A stretch of 64,000 nucleotides of DNA from Piromyces finnis (lineage: Eukaryota > Neocallimastigomycota > Neocallimastigomycetes > Neocallimastigales > Neocallimastigaceae). Below, piece after piece: positions 49,363 through 61,684 of the stretch. Each line of letters starts with the position of its first letter. Within the stretch, counting starts at the first letter, position 1. Where the stretch lies: contig MCFH01000020.1 of assembly GCA_002104945.1 (NCBI GenBank), positions 682,001 to 746,000 of the forward strand, read 5' to 3'. A model generated the notes under the pieces. It was not told where the DNA came from and did no database searches. It worked only from the letters and a program-made list of their open reading frames with translations. The position numbers and the translations under genes are program-made.

Positions 49363-52300
49363 AGATTTTGAAATTTCCAATTATTTTTTATTTTTTTATT
49401 TTTTTTTTATTTTAAATTTAAATAACCATGATTTTGTTCTATAATGATATAACTTCTCTATATCATTCAACAGCAATAATAAAAAAAAAACCTTTTGTAA
49501 AAAGGGACTGAATTTAAGATTAAATGACATTTCAAAAATTATTAACGATTAAAAAAATTTCTGAATTAATCAATAAATTAATTAATAAAAAATTTTAAAA
49601 CAATTTGTAAAACCTAACCAATTTTTAATCCAATAAAAATCAAGTCATCTGCAATTTTGTTACAATGGAATAAATGGTTCAAAACCTTATTATTTCATAA
49701 TAATTATAATATATTGAAGATTGAAAATAAATTTATTCACTACATACTACAATAATAATTCTAAAAAAAGAGTAAATTCTTTTAAATTCTATTATTATCA
49801 TATAATAAAAAGTTGATAAATAATTAAAAGCAATTCGTTTTAATCAAAGGAATCTTTAATTTATATATTTATATTTATAATTAGAAATGAATTTTGCAAT
49901 TACTATTTCTTATTTTAATCTATGAAATCTTTTTTTTCTAAAAAGAAAATTAAGAGACCTTTTTGTCTCTAATTTTTAATTAAATTGTCATTCTAATTTT
50001 TATCTTTATTTTTTAAAATTCAATCATGAAAAATATGATAAATTTATATAGAAATAAATTATTATTTTAGTAGTAATGTTTGTATTTGTTTTCTTATTTA
50101 CATTATAATATTATAATACTAAATTTATTTAATAATATTCATAATAATTATAATAATAATAATAATAATTATAAAAAAAACATTTTTTCCTATAAACTTT
50201 TTGAAGAAAAAAAAAAAGGAAAAGAATTAGGTTAAACTCTCTGATTCCCCTTTTATTTTTCATTTTTATTTACATTTTTTCTTATTACATTGTTTCATTT
50301 TTTTTGTATTATTAAAATAAAAACATTCCGTTTTTATAGTAAATGGAAAAATTTTTTTTATGTTTAAATTAAAAAAAATAATTAAAATACCAATTGAAAA
50401 AGTAGCTTTTAAATAATCATTTTATAGTGGTAGAATAGTTAAAATACAAAAAGTATTTAAAAATGGACAGTATTATAAATTTAAAGGTTTAATTATTATA
50501 TATAAGTAAAACACTTTTAATCTGTAAAATTCATATCTATTTATTTTAACCATTTAATGTCTTACGTCTTACAATATATTTTTAATAATCTAAATTTCTT
50601 GTTTATTAATATGTCAAATTTTCATAGTAAAGAATAAAATAAAAATTAAATTTTATCAAACTAAATTTTACTCTTTTTTTCGACAGATAGGTAATACATG
50701 AAAAATGATATATTTTATTTTGAAGAATATTTCTAATAATTATTAATAACAAAAAAGAAAATATTAGTCATAATAAATAAAAAAAGCTTTCTAGCAAGGT
50801 TTTATGGTAAATAAATTTATTATAAATACTCCTTAAGTGATTAGAAAAAACAAAAGCGTTATAAAAGATAACTATTTATCAATAAAAAAATCAACATTCA
50901 TAAATTACAATTTATATCCATATATTTAAATATTATATTTGTTAAGCAAGTTAAGCAATATCAAAAGAAAATACATCAATAATAAAATAAAGTTTTTATA
51001 ATGAATTTAATTATTTTTTGGTAATATATAAATATATATATTAATGTTCCCACTCTGTACAAATATATATTATTTTTAAAAATTTATATATTGAAATATA
51101 TTGTAATATATTATACTTTTATATGATATATCTGATTTTCTATTGTAGAAATTTTATTAAAAGAAATGCTATATATTATATTTAATTATAATATATATAA
51201 AGTAATGTCTGGAAAATCTATTAATTAAAATTTCAAAATAAGGTGTATGGTATAAAAAAATTTTTTAAATTATAAAATTTGAATCATGAGGAAAGAAAAA
51301 AAAGAGTAAATATTATCTAACATCAATAATACAATTATGTTAAAATAATTCATTCATTTAGGTATCAATACTTTATATATAGTAATAAGTGAAGAGAAAG
51401 AAGATGATATATAATGATATAATTTAATTAAAAGTCATTTATATGAAAGAGCTAGCAATATAAACTATAAATATTTTCTACTTACTATCAACAATAATAA
51501 ATAATTAAAGAATAGTGTAAATAAATATTATGCTATAAATTGTCTAGCAACCAATATGCAAGTAAAAGATTTTTTTTTATTATATTGTAGTTGTTTGAAG
51601 TCTGATGCTATTTTTCTATATTTACTAAAATATTTTATTTAATATAAGTGATTGTTGGTATTATTATTTTTAAACAGTTATTCGTACCAAGTCGGAAAAA
51701 AAGAGAAAATATATATTTTTTTTTTTTTTACATTGATTGTTGTTACAATTACATTTACATTTACATCACAGATGACTGAAACAATTCTATATATATATTA
51801 TTTAATAAATAAAAATTAATTTTTTTATATTACTTTATTTCAATTATTCAATATATGAACCAATATATTACATTCAATTAAAAGTAACTCAATATTATAA
51901 TATAAATAAAAAGAAATTTATATTGATTAAAAATTCAATATACAATATTTAACATAGGATATATTAAACTCTATTTATATTAAATTTTATATGTAACATC
52001 TTTTCGTTCTATTTAAAAATTGAATAAATATGGTTAAATTAAATTAAATAAACAAAATTAAGGTTTAATTTATTCTTATTGAAATTAAACTTAAATCTTT
52101 AATTTTATTTTGCTTAGTGTATCCTTAAAAAAAAAGATAAACCATTAGTACATTATTAAGATCAAATGAAAAAATATTCATTTGTTGTAACAAAATATAA
52201 AAAAAAGAAAAAGTTTCTATGGTATTATAGGGTAATAAACTATAAACTTTTAATTTTTATTCTTTTGTTAAATAACTATGCATTTCTCTCTCATTTTATG

Positions 52301-54790
52301 TTATTATTTATTAAACAACAATATAATTTTTGAAACAATGATATTATTATTTTTTTAAATAATATTTCATTTTCTTTTCTATAATTTTGAAAATAAACTT
52401 TATTTTCTTTATTAAAGTTGATAACACAATTTTAATTTAATATAATTATTTTTCCACAGATACATCCATTTTTAAAAATATGACAATGCAATTTAAGGTT
52501 TTTTTTTATGTAAGACACTTACAAAGGCAAAAATAATAATAACTAGAAGGAACTTTATTAATTTTAAATAATATCCAAAATACTACCTTTTTTCATATAA
52601 ATAATAATAGTATATAGTAACATTATAATAAAAAATCTTTGTACCTAGAAGTGGTTTATAGTGTTGATTTTTTTTTATTAAAGGGTGTTTTATTTATATA
52701 TATTTTTTTATATTAATAATCATTTTGTAAATAATTTTATTTTATTCCACTTTACTTTTTTAATAAAGCCAATTGGAATAATAGTTAATATTATTTTATT
52801 AATAAATTTATTAAAGTTTTTAAGGTTAATTTAAGGTTAATCAATGGTTAAATTATAGTTAATTAAAATTTCAGTAACTATATATATATCATTTTTAATA
52901 TAAAATTATTTAATATTCAAATGATACAATAATATTAAGAATCAACATTATAATATTAATAATTTATGGTGAAAAATTTGTTCTTTGTCTATTTTCTATT
53001 TTTGGTGATTTATTAGATGAATTTATCATTTGGTACAATCTATCCAGATAGTTTTTTTTTAATCTTATCTTTCTGTTTTTTTTATAAATGATCATTGGTT
53101 ATTCAATTGTATCAAAAAATGTCAACTTAACTAATAATAACTATTATTTTTTTTAAAAAAGTTAGAGAATTTCAAAATTCTATTCTTAAATAAGTAATAA
53201 TAGCTATTTTTTTTTAAAAAATAGTTAAAGAAATTTCAAAAAAGTCTATGCTATTTCTATTTATTAAATTCATGGTGGGATAAAAAGTTATTGAAATAAT
53301 AATGATTAAAAAATAATTTGATCTAATTTTTTAAAGGTTATATAAAAAAAAAGATATTCATATAAAAGAAATTACAAAATTTAAAAATATAAATACATTA
53401 TATATTGTAATAAATGTATATGTATTTTTTTTACTTTTTTTATAATATAAATAATGTATGGTATATATACTTTGAAAATATAATAAAATAGAAATCAATA
53501 CAAAAGTATTGTAGTAGGAATTAATATACAAATATAATTTTTTAATTAAAATTTTAATGACTTTAAAGAAGTATAATAAATAGAAAAACTTTGATTTATT
53601 TTATTTATTACACAATTAATTTTTAATATATTATCAAAATACTTTTATACAATTATTTGTATTACAATAAGAAATATAGTTTGAATTCAATATAATCTAC
53701 TATTATATAATATTATATAATACATTTCATAATATATTAAAAACAAATTTTATTTTATAGTGATATATTGTGATTTAATATTACTATTATATTAAGATAA
53801 TATTTTATTTTCTTTACCACATATATACTAATAAAATAGATCATTTTAATTTAATATGTTGATAATTATAATATATTATACCATATTTATTTTTTATTTA
53901 GAAAAAATATTATATGTAACCAAATTAACAACATATTTTAAAATATAATATATAATAAAATATATTGATAATATTAAATAAGTATAAATCTACTAATATT
54001 ATAAGTAAATCTTTTTTCTACTATTAATTAATTAATTAATTGAATTACATTTAATTTATTTTCTTTTTTTTCAATAGCGACTATATATTAGGAAAAGAAT
54101 TAATTACGATGATTTACAATTCTAATAATATTATTATATTGATTTTAGAATTGAAAATATAAAAACTTATAACCATCATATATTATTATATAGAATAAAA
54201 AAATATTGAATTGAATTGTAATTTATAGTGAATTTTAGTATTAATAAAAATTTAAAAAAAAAAATTTAAATTGTACAATTGAAATAATCTGAATAATCAT
54301 GAAAAAAAAGTTTGAAAATTAAAATTAAAAAATTAATAATTAAAAAAAAAAAAAAGTGAACTTTCAACCAAATTATTTCTTTAAATCCTTTTTTTTTATT
54401 TATTTTCTTTCTTTATAAATTGGAAGTTTTTTTATTAATTATTTTAATTTGTTTAATCATTAACATTTCATTATATTAATTTAATATTAATATTTACATA
54501 TATTATTATTTTTAATATAATATATGTAATAAAGAAATAATTATTATTATAAAATAGTGAAATTATAAATTTAAAAATAAAAAAAAAATTGAAATTGTTA
54601 TTTTAGAATTAAAAGTAATAATTAATCATTACCAATAATCAATCATTAATACCAGAATACAAGGATTATTTTATTAATAGCAATATATAATTCAATACTC
54701 AAAATAATACTTGTTGTTAATATTTAATATTATAAATTATTATAATAGAGTACTTTTAAAACTTTTAAAAGGAATACTTTCTATTCATTT

Positions 54791-54838
<48 letters not shown>

Positions 54839-55753
54839 TAAGCAAATAATATTTTATTAAATATTTAATAAGAAAAAGAAAATTTGAAAATCATTAATAT
54901 TGATCTTAATATAATATTATATCTTAATATATTCTGAAACATTGTTAATGCAATTCCTATAAATGTAAAGTATATTCCTTTTTATATATATATAGAAAAA
55001 TTAAAAAAGATCTAAAGAGAAAAAAAGTGATTATTGTATTTGTATTGTAACAATTGAAAGTTCATAACAATTTGAAATCTAATAAAAAAATACACATAAT
55101 AATAATGAATCAAAAAAAATATAATTTTTATTCCAAAAAAAAAAAAAAAAGCTTTATTTGTTAAAGGTTAAAAAGTACTTAATTTAATCGCACTTAAGTA
55201 TACTAAAAGTTAATTATTATACTTATTTAAACTGATCACCATTTAATTTATATAATAATGTTAATATATAATTATTTTTGTATAATTAAAACCAATTGTC
55301 TATAATATATTTCAATTAATTATATTACAGTAATGACCTTTCATTCTTTTATTGAAAGATAGAAATTTAAATTTTGTAAAATAAAGTTCATAATATAGTA
55401 TACTTTATTCACATGTCTACGTTATATTTAATATATAAATAATTTTCACATAAATAAAAAACGATAATAACAAATGATTTATATTGATAATTGGAATATA
55501 AATTTTTCAATTAAAAAAAATTTAAGGAATAAAAGAGAAATTTATTTTTTTCTAAAAAATAAATTTAATCGTTTAATAAATCAATAGTACTAACGTTTTT
55601 ATTAATATAAAGTTTTTAAAATAGATTAACTTTGCTTCCTTTCCCATTCTTTTCTTTTTATTAAATTGATTATTTAATAAAAAACAATTTAATTTTAAGA
55701 AAATAGAAATTATTAAAGAATTTATTTTTGATTGATACATTTCTGTCTTAAAA

Positions 55754-58700
55754 ATGTTGGGATTTTCCAATAATCAACAACAAAATATCCAGGATAGAAA
55801 TAATATGCAACAAATGCCCATGCTTCCAGTACCAATGAATCAACAAATGCCAATGAACAATATGCAACGAAATGGTCCTATTCCACAAAATAATATGAAT
55901 GTTATGTTAAATCAATCTGGAGCTAACAATAACAACAATACTATTTCAAATAACAATAATAATATGAGTATGGGAACCCCAATGAATGCTAATACCAATA
56001 ATAATATTAATCCATCTTCTTTAGATGTTAATAATATGAATACCTCAACGAATCATCAAAATCAAAACATGGGAAATGATGGTTTATATGGTAATGGTGG
56101 TGGCATATATTCTTACCCTGTATCTATGATGAATTCTAATTCAAACAATAATTATTATCAATACAATAATATGAATAATTTTTCTATCTATCAACAACAA
56201 CCACCTCTGCAATCACAAACACAACAAATTCCACAACAAGCACTATCACAACAAAATCAACCTTATTTTATGCCGCAACTATCTCAACAAAATTCTTCTG
56301 AATCACAAACTTCTTCACAAAATGCTTCCCAATCTCAACCTAATCATCAAGGAAATATAATTCAAACAGGGATTTCAAATCAACAATCATCTATGATAAA
56401 TTCTGGTATTTCTATTCCATCAGATTCTTCTCTACAACAACAGTCACAACCTTCATTCTATTCTAATCCATCTTCCTTTTTAATGAATATATCCAATAAT
56501 CATTCTAATAGCCAAAGTATTAGTAATCAACATCAAAATAACTTAATAGGAAATAATAATGGTAATTTTGTTTCAGGAAACTCTGGTAATTCACTATCTT
56601 GTAATAATAGCAATATGAATATGAATTATAATTCAACAAATGGTTACTCTCCATTTAATACAAATTTATATGCAAATTTTAATGGTGGTTTTAATAGTAC
56701 TAATTCTTCTTTAAACAATTCAAATTCCTATACAGTAAATAATATTAATAATACAAATGATATGTCAACCACAGTTGTTAATAATAACAACACTGCTGTT
56801 AATTCAACAGTGATTGGCTCTAATACAAATAATAATACTCCATCAAATATGATAAATACAAATAACACAAATAATATAACAGATAATAACAATGGTAATC
56901 TTAATACTAATTTATTTAATGGCTATCATCCAATCAATACAAACCATCCAATGAATATGAATAATAGTAATATGAATGTAAATACCCATAATAATATGAA
57001 CAATAATGGCAGTAACCAAATTAATAGCAATTCCATTAATACTCCATTTGTGAATTCTATTAATTCTCAATTGAATCCAAATGCTGCTGCATTTACGCTT
57101 TCTACTCCATCTAATAATGAACGTAATATTAGTGAGATCACCAAAGAATCTCTTCTCACTAAAAAAGCAAGTGTTACTTTTTCGCAAACTTCTGTTGAAG
57201 CTTCTCTTTCCCAAAATAACGAATTAAAAAATCTTAGAGATGTTAATATTCAAGGTCAAAACCAAACCAAACCTGAAATATCTGAATTAAAAGATAATGT
57301 CACAAATGAAGCAAAAGAGATTAAAGATACACCATCCTTAAATGACCTTTCTGAATCTATTTCTAGAAAGGATAGTATTAGTGTCGGATCAAGTATTAGT
57401 GAAAATATTTCTTCACATGATACACCAACAGTTTCTTCGATTGATAGTAAACACTATACTTCATCAAACTTTATTGGTAATTCGAGCTATGGAGGATTAA
57501 CCACAACAAATTCTATAGGAAATAACAATGGATCTATTAATACTTCAAATATGTTAACTTCACATTCATCATTTAGTAATTTTAATATTTCCATGAATAA
57601 TGGTCGTAACAGTATGCAAAACTCTACTCATAATAATTTCAATATAAGTGGAAATAATAGTAATAATAGAAATAATAGTAATATGTCTTGTTTTAATGGT
57701 ATGATGTCTATGCCAATTATACCTCCTAATGGAGGCAACAGTATGATAAATAATAGCCATCTTATAGGAACAGGGTCTGTATTTTCTAGTAATAATCAAT
57801 GGTCGAATACTATGGATAATTCTAATCGTATGAATTTACCAATGAATTCAGCAGGAGGAAACAATAATGGAAACAATAATGGCTTAAATTCTGGTCTTGG
57901 AAGCAATAATATGAAACTTATGATGAATGGAAATGGCATAAGTAGTAATATAAATTCATTTTCCATGACATCTGGTCCAAATGGTATAGGAAGTTGGGAC
58001 TGGAATAGTAACTTTTCTTATAATAATGGATTTTATGATGGAGGAAATGGCTTAAGCAAATTTAATAGTAATAATAATGACTTTTATCATAGCGGGGACA
58101 ATCGTAATTTAAAGAATGGTCAACAAAATAATATTAATTTAATATCTAGTCTTACAAATGGAATTAATAATATGAATTTAAATACTGGTTCTGGTTTCAA
58201 TATACTCTCCAACAATAATAACAACTTACTATCGAATACTCTTGGTAAGGGTCGTATTAATAATGGCCTTGGAATTACTACCAACCCTATAACTATCAAC
58301 ACCAACAATACTCATCATGTTATAGGCCCAACGTCAGCAAAGAGTCAAGATAACGGGTTAGATTCGGTTCTTACGGGAAAGAAAATTGAAGTAGAAAATG
58401 AAGAATTATACGATATAAAGGAAAGCAATAGTACAATTATAAATGGAAATAATGTATCTAATACCCTCCCAACTTCTGCATCAAATGGAAGTTTGTTAAG
58501 TGTTAAGATGAGTAAAGAAGACTTAATATTGAATAGTAAAGAGTTTGTGCCAAGTATAAAACATGATTTAATACTAACAAAAGATTTATCTACATTAGCA
58601 TTAGGTCGTGATAAGATTTTTAGTAGTAATACATCATCCTTGAAACCATCACCAAATCTTACGAGTGTTAATAATGAAGCAAGAATGGGTTTTGGTATTA

Positions 58701-61684
58701 ATGGAGCAGTAAATAGTTTCAATCCAAGTAATAGTAACAGTAGTATTAATACCTTAGTAAACTTTAATATGAATAGTAGTATGGGTTCAATAGCAACTAC
58801 AGGTGCTAATAATGGTACAGATTTAGCTTTAAAAAGAAAAAAATCTGTTGCTATTCCATTCACAACACGTCCAGGCTTTGGTCAAGCTGGTAGAAAAATT
58901 AAATTAAAGGCTAACTTTTATGCTATAAAAAACCTTCTTATTGAAAATGTTCATCAATATGAATTTGTGATTGTTCAAAAGTCTCCAAGAAAGGATACTA
59001 ATATCTCACCAGAACTTCTTCGTCTTCTTTATCAGCGTTGGTGGGAAATCTTTAAGAAAGAAAACCATAAACCTCTTTATCCTGTATTTGATGGTCGTCA
59101 TTATATTTTTAGTGCTACTCGACTTCCATTCCAAAATGATAAAGCTGTATATACTATTAATTTAGTACGTGATGGTAACGTAAGTTCAGAAAGAGTTTTT
59201 GAAATTACCCTTCGTAAAGTTCAAGAGATTAGTATGGAAGGCCTTCATAAATTCTTAGCCGGCCAAAACTTGGAGGTTCCTACAGAAGCATTATCTGTTA
59301 TTGATACTATTTTCCGTCATTTCCCATCATTTTTGGATAATCAATTTAGTATTGTAGGACGTTCCTTCTTCACTAATGATGATATAGAAGAAATCAGTAA
59401 TGGTGTTCAACTTTGGCGTGGTCATCATCAAAGTTTAAAAGCTTCTCGTGATCGTCTTTTGATTAATATTGATATCTCTGCAACTGCTTTTTATAAACCT
59501 GGTCCATTAAAAAATGTTATTCAAAACTTTTTTGGTAAAGATGATTTAAAAATACTCTTAAATGATACTGAAAGACAGCATATCGAAAGTTTCTTAAAGG
59601 GTATTAAAATTAAGATTAACTACAGAGATAATTCTCGTCGTACTTATAAAATATTGCGTTTTTCTAATCTTCCAGCTAATCAGCAAATGATTACCAATAT
59701 TCAAACTAAAAATGAACAAAGTGTTTCTGAGTACTTTAAAGAAGCTTATAATATTACTTTGAAATATCCACATATTCCTTGCATTGATGTTGGAAAGGTT
59801 AGTCAACCTATCTATATACCTATTGAACTTTGTGAAGTTCCAGATGGCCAAAAGTATTTAAAGAAGTTGAATGAAAAACAGACCACTGAAATGATTAAAT
59901 TTACATGTCAATTACCAAATCTTAGAGAAGGAAAAATTAACTCTGGTAGAAAGCGTCTTCAACCTGATAATAATGAATGCTTTAACTCTCTTAACCTTCT
60001 TATATCTAATCAAATGGAGGTTGTAGATGCAAGAATTTTACCAGCGCCAACAATTGTATTTAACAAAGAATCACAAGAACCAAAGATTCGTCCAAATGGT
60101 GGTATATGGAGTTTAAAAAATAAAAAGTTAGCCTTAGGTTCAACACTTTCTTCTTGGTCAATTTTAGCATTTGGTAAAGAAACAGATTATCCACGTGAAA
60201 CAATTAATAACTTTTTAGTAGAATTAGTGAAGACATTGAAGGAAAATGGTGTTAATGTTCGTAATCCAAATCCACCAATTTGTTACGGTAATAAGAATGA
60301 AATTGAGGAGTCACTGTATAAAGCCTACCATGAAGCATGCAGTTGTGATATCCCAATTATGGGTGATGAAGATGAAGATCATTTAACTAGCATTAGTCCT
60401 GGTATTAATCGTAAATTGATTCTTTGCATTTTACCATGCCGTGTCAACAATACTACACCATACTATGCTGAAATTAAGCGTATTGCAGATACTGTTATTG
60501 GTGTAGTTACTCAATGTATTCAAGGTCGTCATATCACTGCTCCAATCAAATCTTATTGTGGTAATCTTTCATTGAAGATTAATGTTAAATTGGGAGGTTA
60601 TAATAATTTTATTCTTCCAGAGCAAATTCGTTTTATTATGGAAGAGCCAACAATTGTATTTGGTGGTAATGTTACAAACCCTGGACCAGGCGACCGTATT
60701 CATCCGTCTATCGTTGCATTAGTTGGATCTATGGATTGCCAATGTTCTCATTATATCGCAACTACCCGTATTCAAGAACGCAAAAAAGAATGCATCATTA
60801 AGCTATCTGAAATGATTGTTATTTTATTCAATAAGTTTTATAAAATTAATGAACTCATGCCAAAACGAATTCTTTTTTATCGTGATTGTATCTCAGAAAG
60901 TCAATATCAATCTGTTATGCAATATGAATTAAATGAAATTCGTGAAGCGTGTAAAATGATTGACCCAAGTTATCAACCAACAATTACATATATTGTAGTA
61001 CAAAAACGTCATCACGCTCGTTTCTTCCCAATGCGTAAGGAAGAATCAGATTCCAAGGGTAATATTTTAGCAGGTACCGTTATTGAAAGTTTAATTACAC
61101 ATCCTTCTCAGTTTGATTTCTATTTATGTAGTCATCCAGGTCTTCAAGGTACCTCTAGACCAACACACTATCACGTTCTTTATGATGAACATAACTTTAC
61201 AGCTGATGAATTGGAAGAATTAACCTATCATATGTGCTTCCTTTATTCAAGATCTACTCGTGCAGTTAGTATTGTACCACCTGCTTACTATGCTCATTTA
61301 GCTGCAGCTCGTGTTAAATATCATGCCCATGAAGCCTGGAATGAGCAAGAACAACAACAACAAACTAATTATATAAATAATGGAAATTCAACTAGTTCTG
61401 TTACAACAGCAGCAATTACTGACGTTACTAATGCCAACCTAGTTGGAAATGAATCCTCACCAATGTTAGATTCAAATGAATCCTTAGTGGGTAGTGGTAG
61501 CAATAGTACATTAGGATCTTCAGCATCATCGCCTTCTCTAGACAAATCAAACATTTCTACATCAGGTAACACAACATTAACATCATCACCATCTACTTCT
61601 TCGTTAAAGAACACTCAACCTGTACGTAGAGTATTGTATGAATCAGTTAAAGAAGAGTTACAAGAAATTATGTACTTTATGTAA
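55754..61684 (+). CDS. AGO: Argonaute with long Asn/Gln-rich N-terminus and altered catalytic tetrad
   Basis: Single exon, 1976 residues, about twice a usual Argonaute. Guide-RNA-binding effector of RNA silencing. Residues 1 to about 1030 are low-complexity, Asn-, Gln-, Ser- and Met-rich, with no recognised domain. The Argonaute core follows: N domain from about 1035 (RPGFGQAGRKIKLKANFY), linker from about 1174 (VPTEALSVIDTIFRHFPS), PAZ at about 1250-1360, MID at about 1445-1620 and PIWI at about 1630-1885, then a Ser/Thr/Asn tail. MID keeps the 5'-phosphate pocket residues: YAEIKR, TQCIQ and LKINVKLGG. In PIWI the tetrad reads N1639 (FGGNVTNPGPGD, where slicers have ADVTHP), E1679, D1711 (FYRDCISESQ) and H1807 (THYHVLYDE). 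The first Asp is therefore Asn, predicting weak or no slicing. The frame is open throughout, so this is not a pseudogene. Confidence 0.96.
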   Translation: MLGFSNNQQQNIQDRNNMQQMPMLPVPMNQQMPMNNMQRNGPIPQNNMNVMLNQSGANNNNNTISNNNNNMSMGTPMNANTNNNINPSSLDVNNMNTSTNHQNQNMGNDGLYGNGGGIYSYPVSMMNSNSNNNYYQYNNMNNFSIYQQQPPLQSQTQQIPQQALSQQNQPYFMPQLSQQNSSESQTSSQNASQSQPNHQGNIIQTGISNQQSSMINSGISIPSDSSLQQQSQPSFYSNPSSFLMNISNNHSNSQSISNQHQNNLIGNNNGNFVSGNSGNSLSCNNSNMNMNYNSTNGYSPFNTNLYANFNGGFNSTNSSLNNSNSYTVNNINNTNDMSTTVVNNNNTAVNSTVIGSNTNNNTPSNMINTNNTNNITDNNNGNLNTNLFNGYHPINTNHPMNMNNSNMNVNTHNNMNNNGSNQINSNSINTPFVNSINSQLNPNAAAFTLSTPSNNERNISEITKESLLTKKASVTFSQTSVEASLSQNNELKNLRDVNIQGQNQTKPEISELKDNVTNEAKEIKDTPSLNDLSESISRKDSISVGSSISENISSHDTPTVSSIDSKHYTSSNFIGNSSYGGLTTTNSIGNNNGSINTSNMLTSHSSFSNFNISMNNGRNSMQNSTHNNFNISGNNSNNRNNSNMSCFNGMMSMPIIPPNGGNSMINNSHLIGTGSVFSSNNQWSNTMDNSNRMNLPMNSAGGNNNGNNNGLNSGLGSNNMKLMMNGNGISSNINSFSMTSGPNGIGSWDWNSNFSYNNGFYDGGNGLSKFNSNNNDFYHSGDNRNLKNGQQNNINLISSLTNGINNMNLNTGSGFNILSNNNNNLLSNTLGKGRINNGLGITTNPITINTNNTHHVIGPTSAKSQDNGLDSVLTGKKIEVENEELYDIKESNSTIINGNNVSNTLPTSASNGSLLSVKMSKEDLILNSKEFVPSIKHDLILTKDLSTLALGRDKIFSSNTSSLKPSPNLTSVNNEARMGFGINGAVNSFNPSNSNSSINTLVNFNMNSSMGSIATTGANNGTDLALKRKKSVAIPFTTRPGFGQAGRKIKLKANFYAIKNLLIENVHQYEFVIVQKSPRKDTNISPELLRLLYQRWWEIFKKENHKPLYPVFDGRHYIFSATRLPFQNDKAVYTINLVRDGNVSSERVFEITLRKVQEISMEGLHKFLAGQNLEVPTEALSVIDTIFRHFPSFLDNQFSIVGRSFFTNDDIEEISNGVQLWRGHHQSLKASRDRLLINIDISATAFYKPGPLKNVIQNFFGKDDLKILLNDTERQHIESFLKGIKIKINYRDNSRRTYKILRFSNLPANQQMITNIQTKNEQSVSEYFKEAYNITLKYPHIPCIDVGKVSQPIYIPIELCEVPDGQKYLKKLNEKQTTEMIKFTCQLPNLREGKINSGRKRLQPDNNECFNSLNLLISNQMEVVDARILPAPTIVFNKESQEPKIRPNGGIWSLKNKKLALGSTLSSWSILAFGKETDYPRETINNFLVELVKTLKENGVNVRNPNPPICYGNKNEIEESLYKAYHEACSCDIPIMGDEDEDHLTSISPGINRKLILCILPCRVNNTTPYYAEIKRIADTVIGVVTQCIQGRHITAPIKSYCGNLSLKINVKLGGYNNFILPEQIRFIMEEPTIVFGGNVTNPGPGDRIHPSIVALVGSMDCQCSHYIATTRIQERKKECIIKLSEMIVILFNKFYKINELMPKRILFYRDCISESQYQSVMQYELNEIREACKMIDPSYQPTITYIVVQKRHHARFFPMRKEESDSKGNILAGTVIESLITHPSQFDFYLCSHPGLQGTSRPTHYHVLYDEHNFTADELEELTYHMCFLYSRSTRAVSIVPPAYYAHLAAARVKYHAHEAWNEQEQQQQTNYINNGNSTSSVTTAAITDVTNANLVGNESSPMLDSNESLVGSGSNSTLGSSASSPSLDKSNISTSGNTTLTSSPSTSSLKNTQPVRRVLYESVKEELQEIMYFM

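Noticed and set aside
57569-58863. Several antisense open frames within the Argonaute N-terminal region
   Set aside because: Shadows of the Asn-rich codons AAT/AAC, which read as Ile/Val/Leu codons on the other strand.
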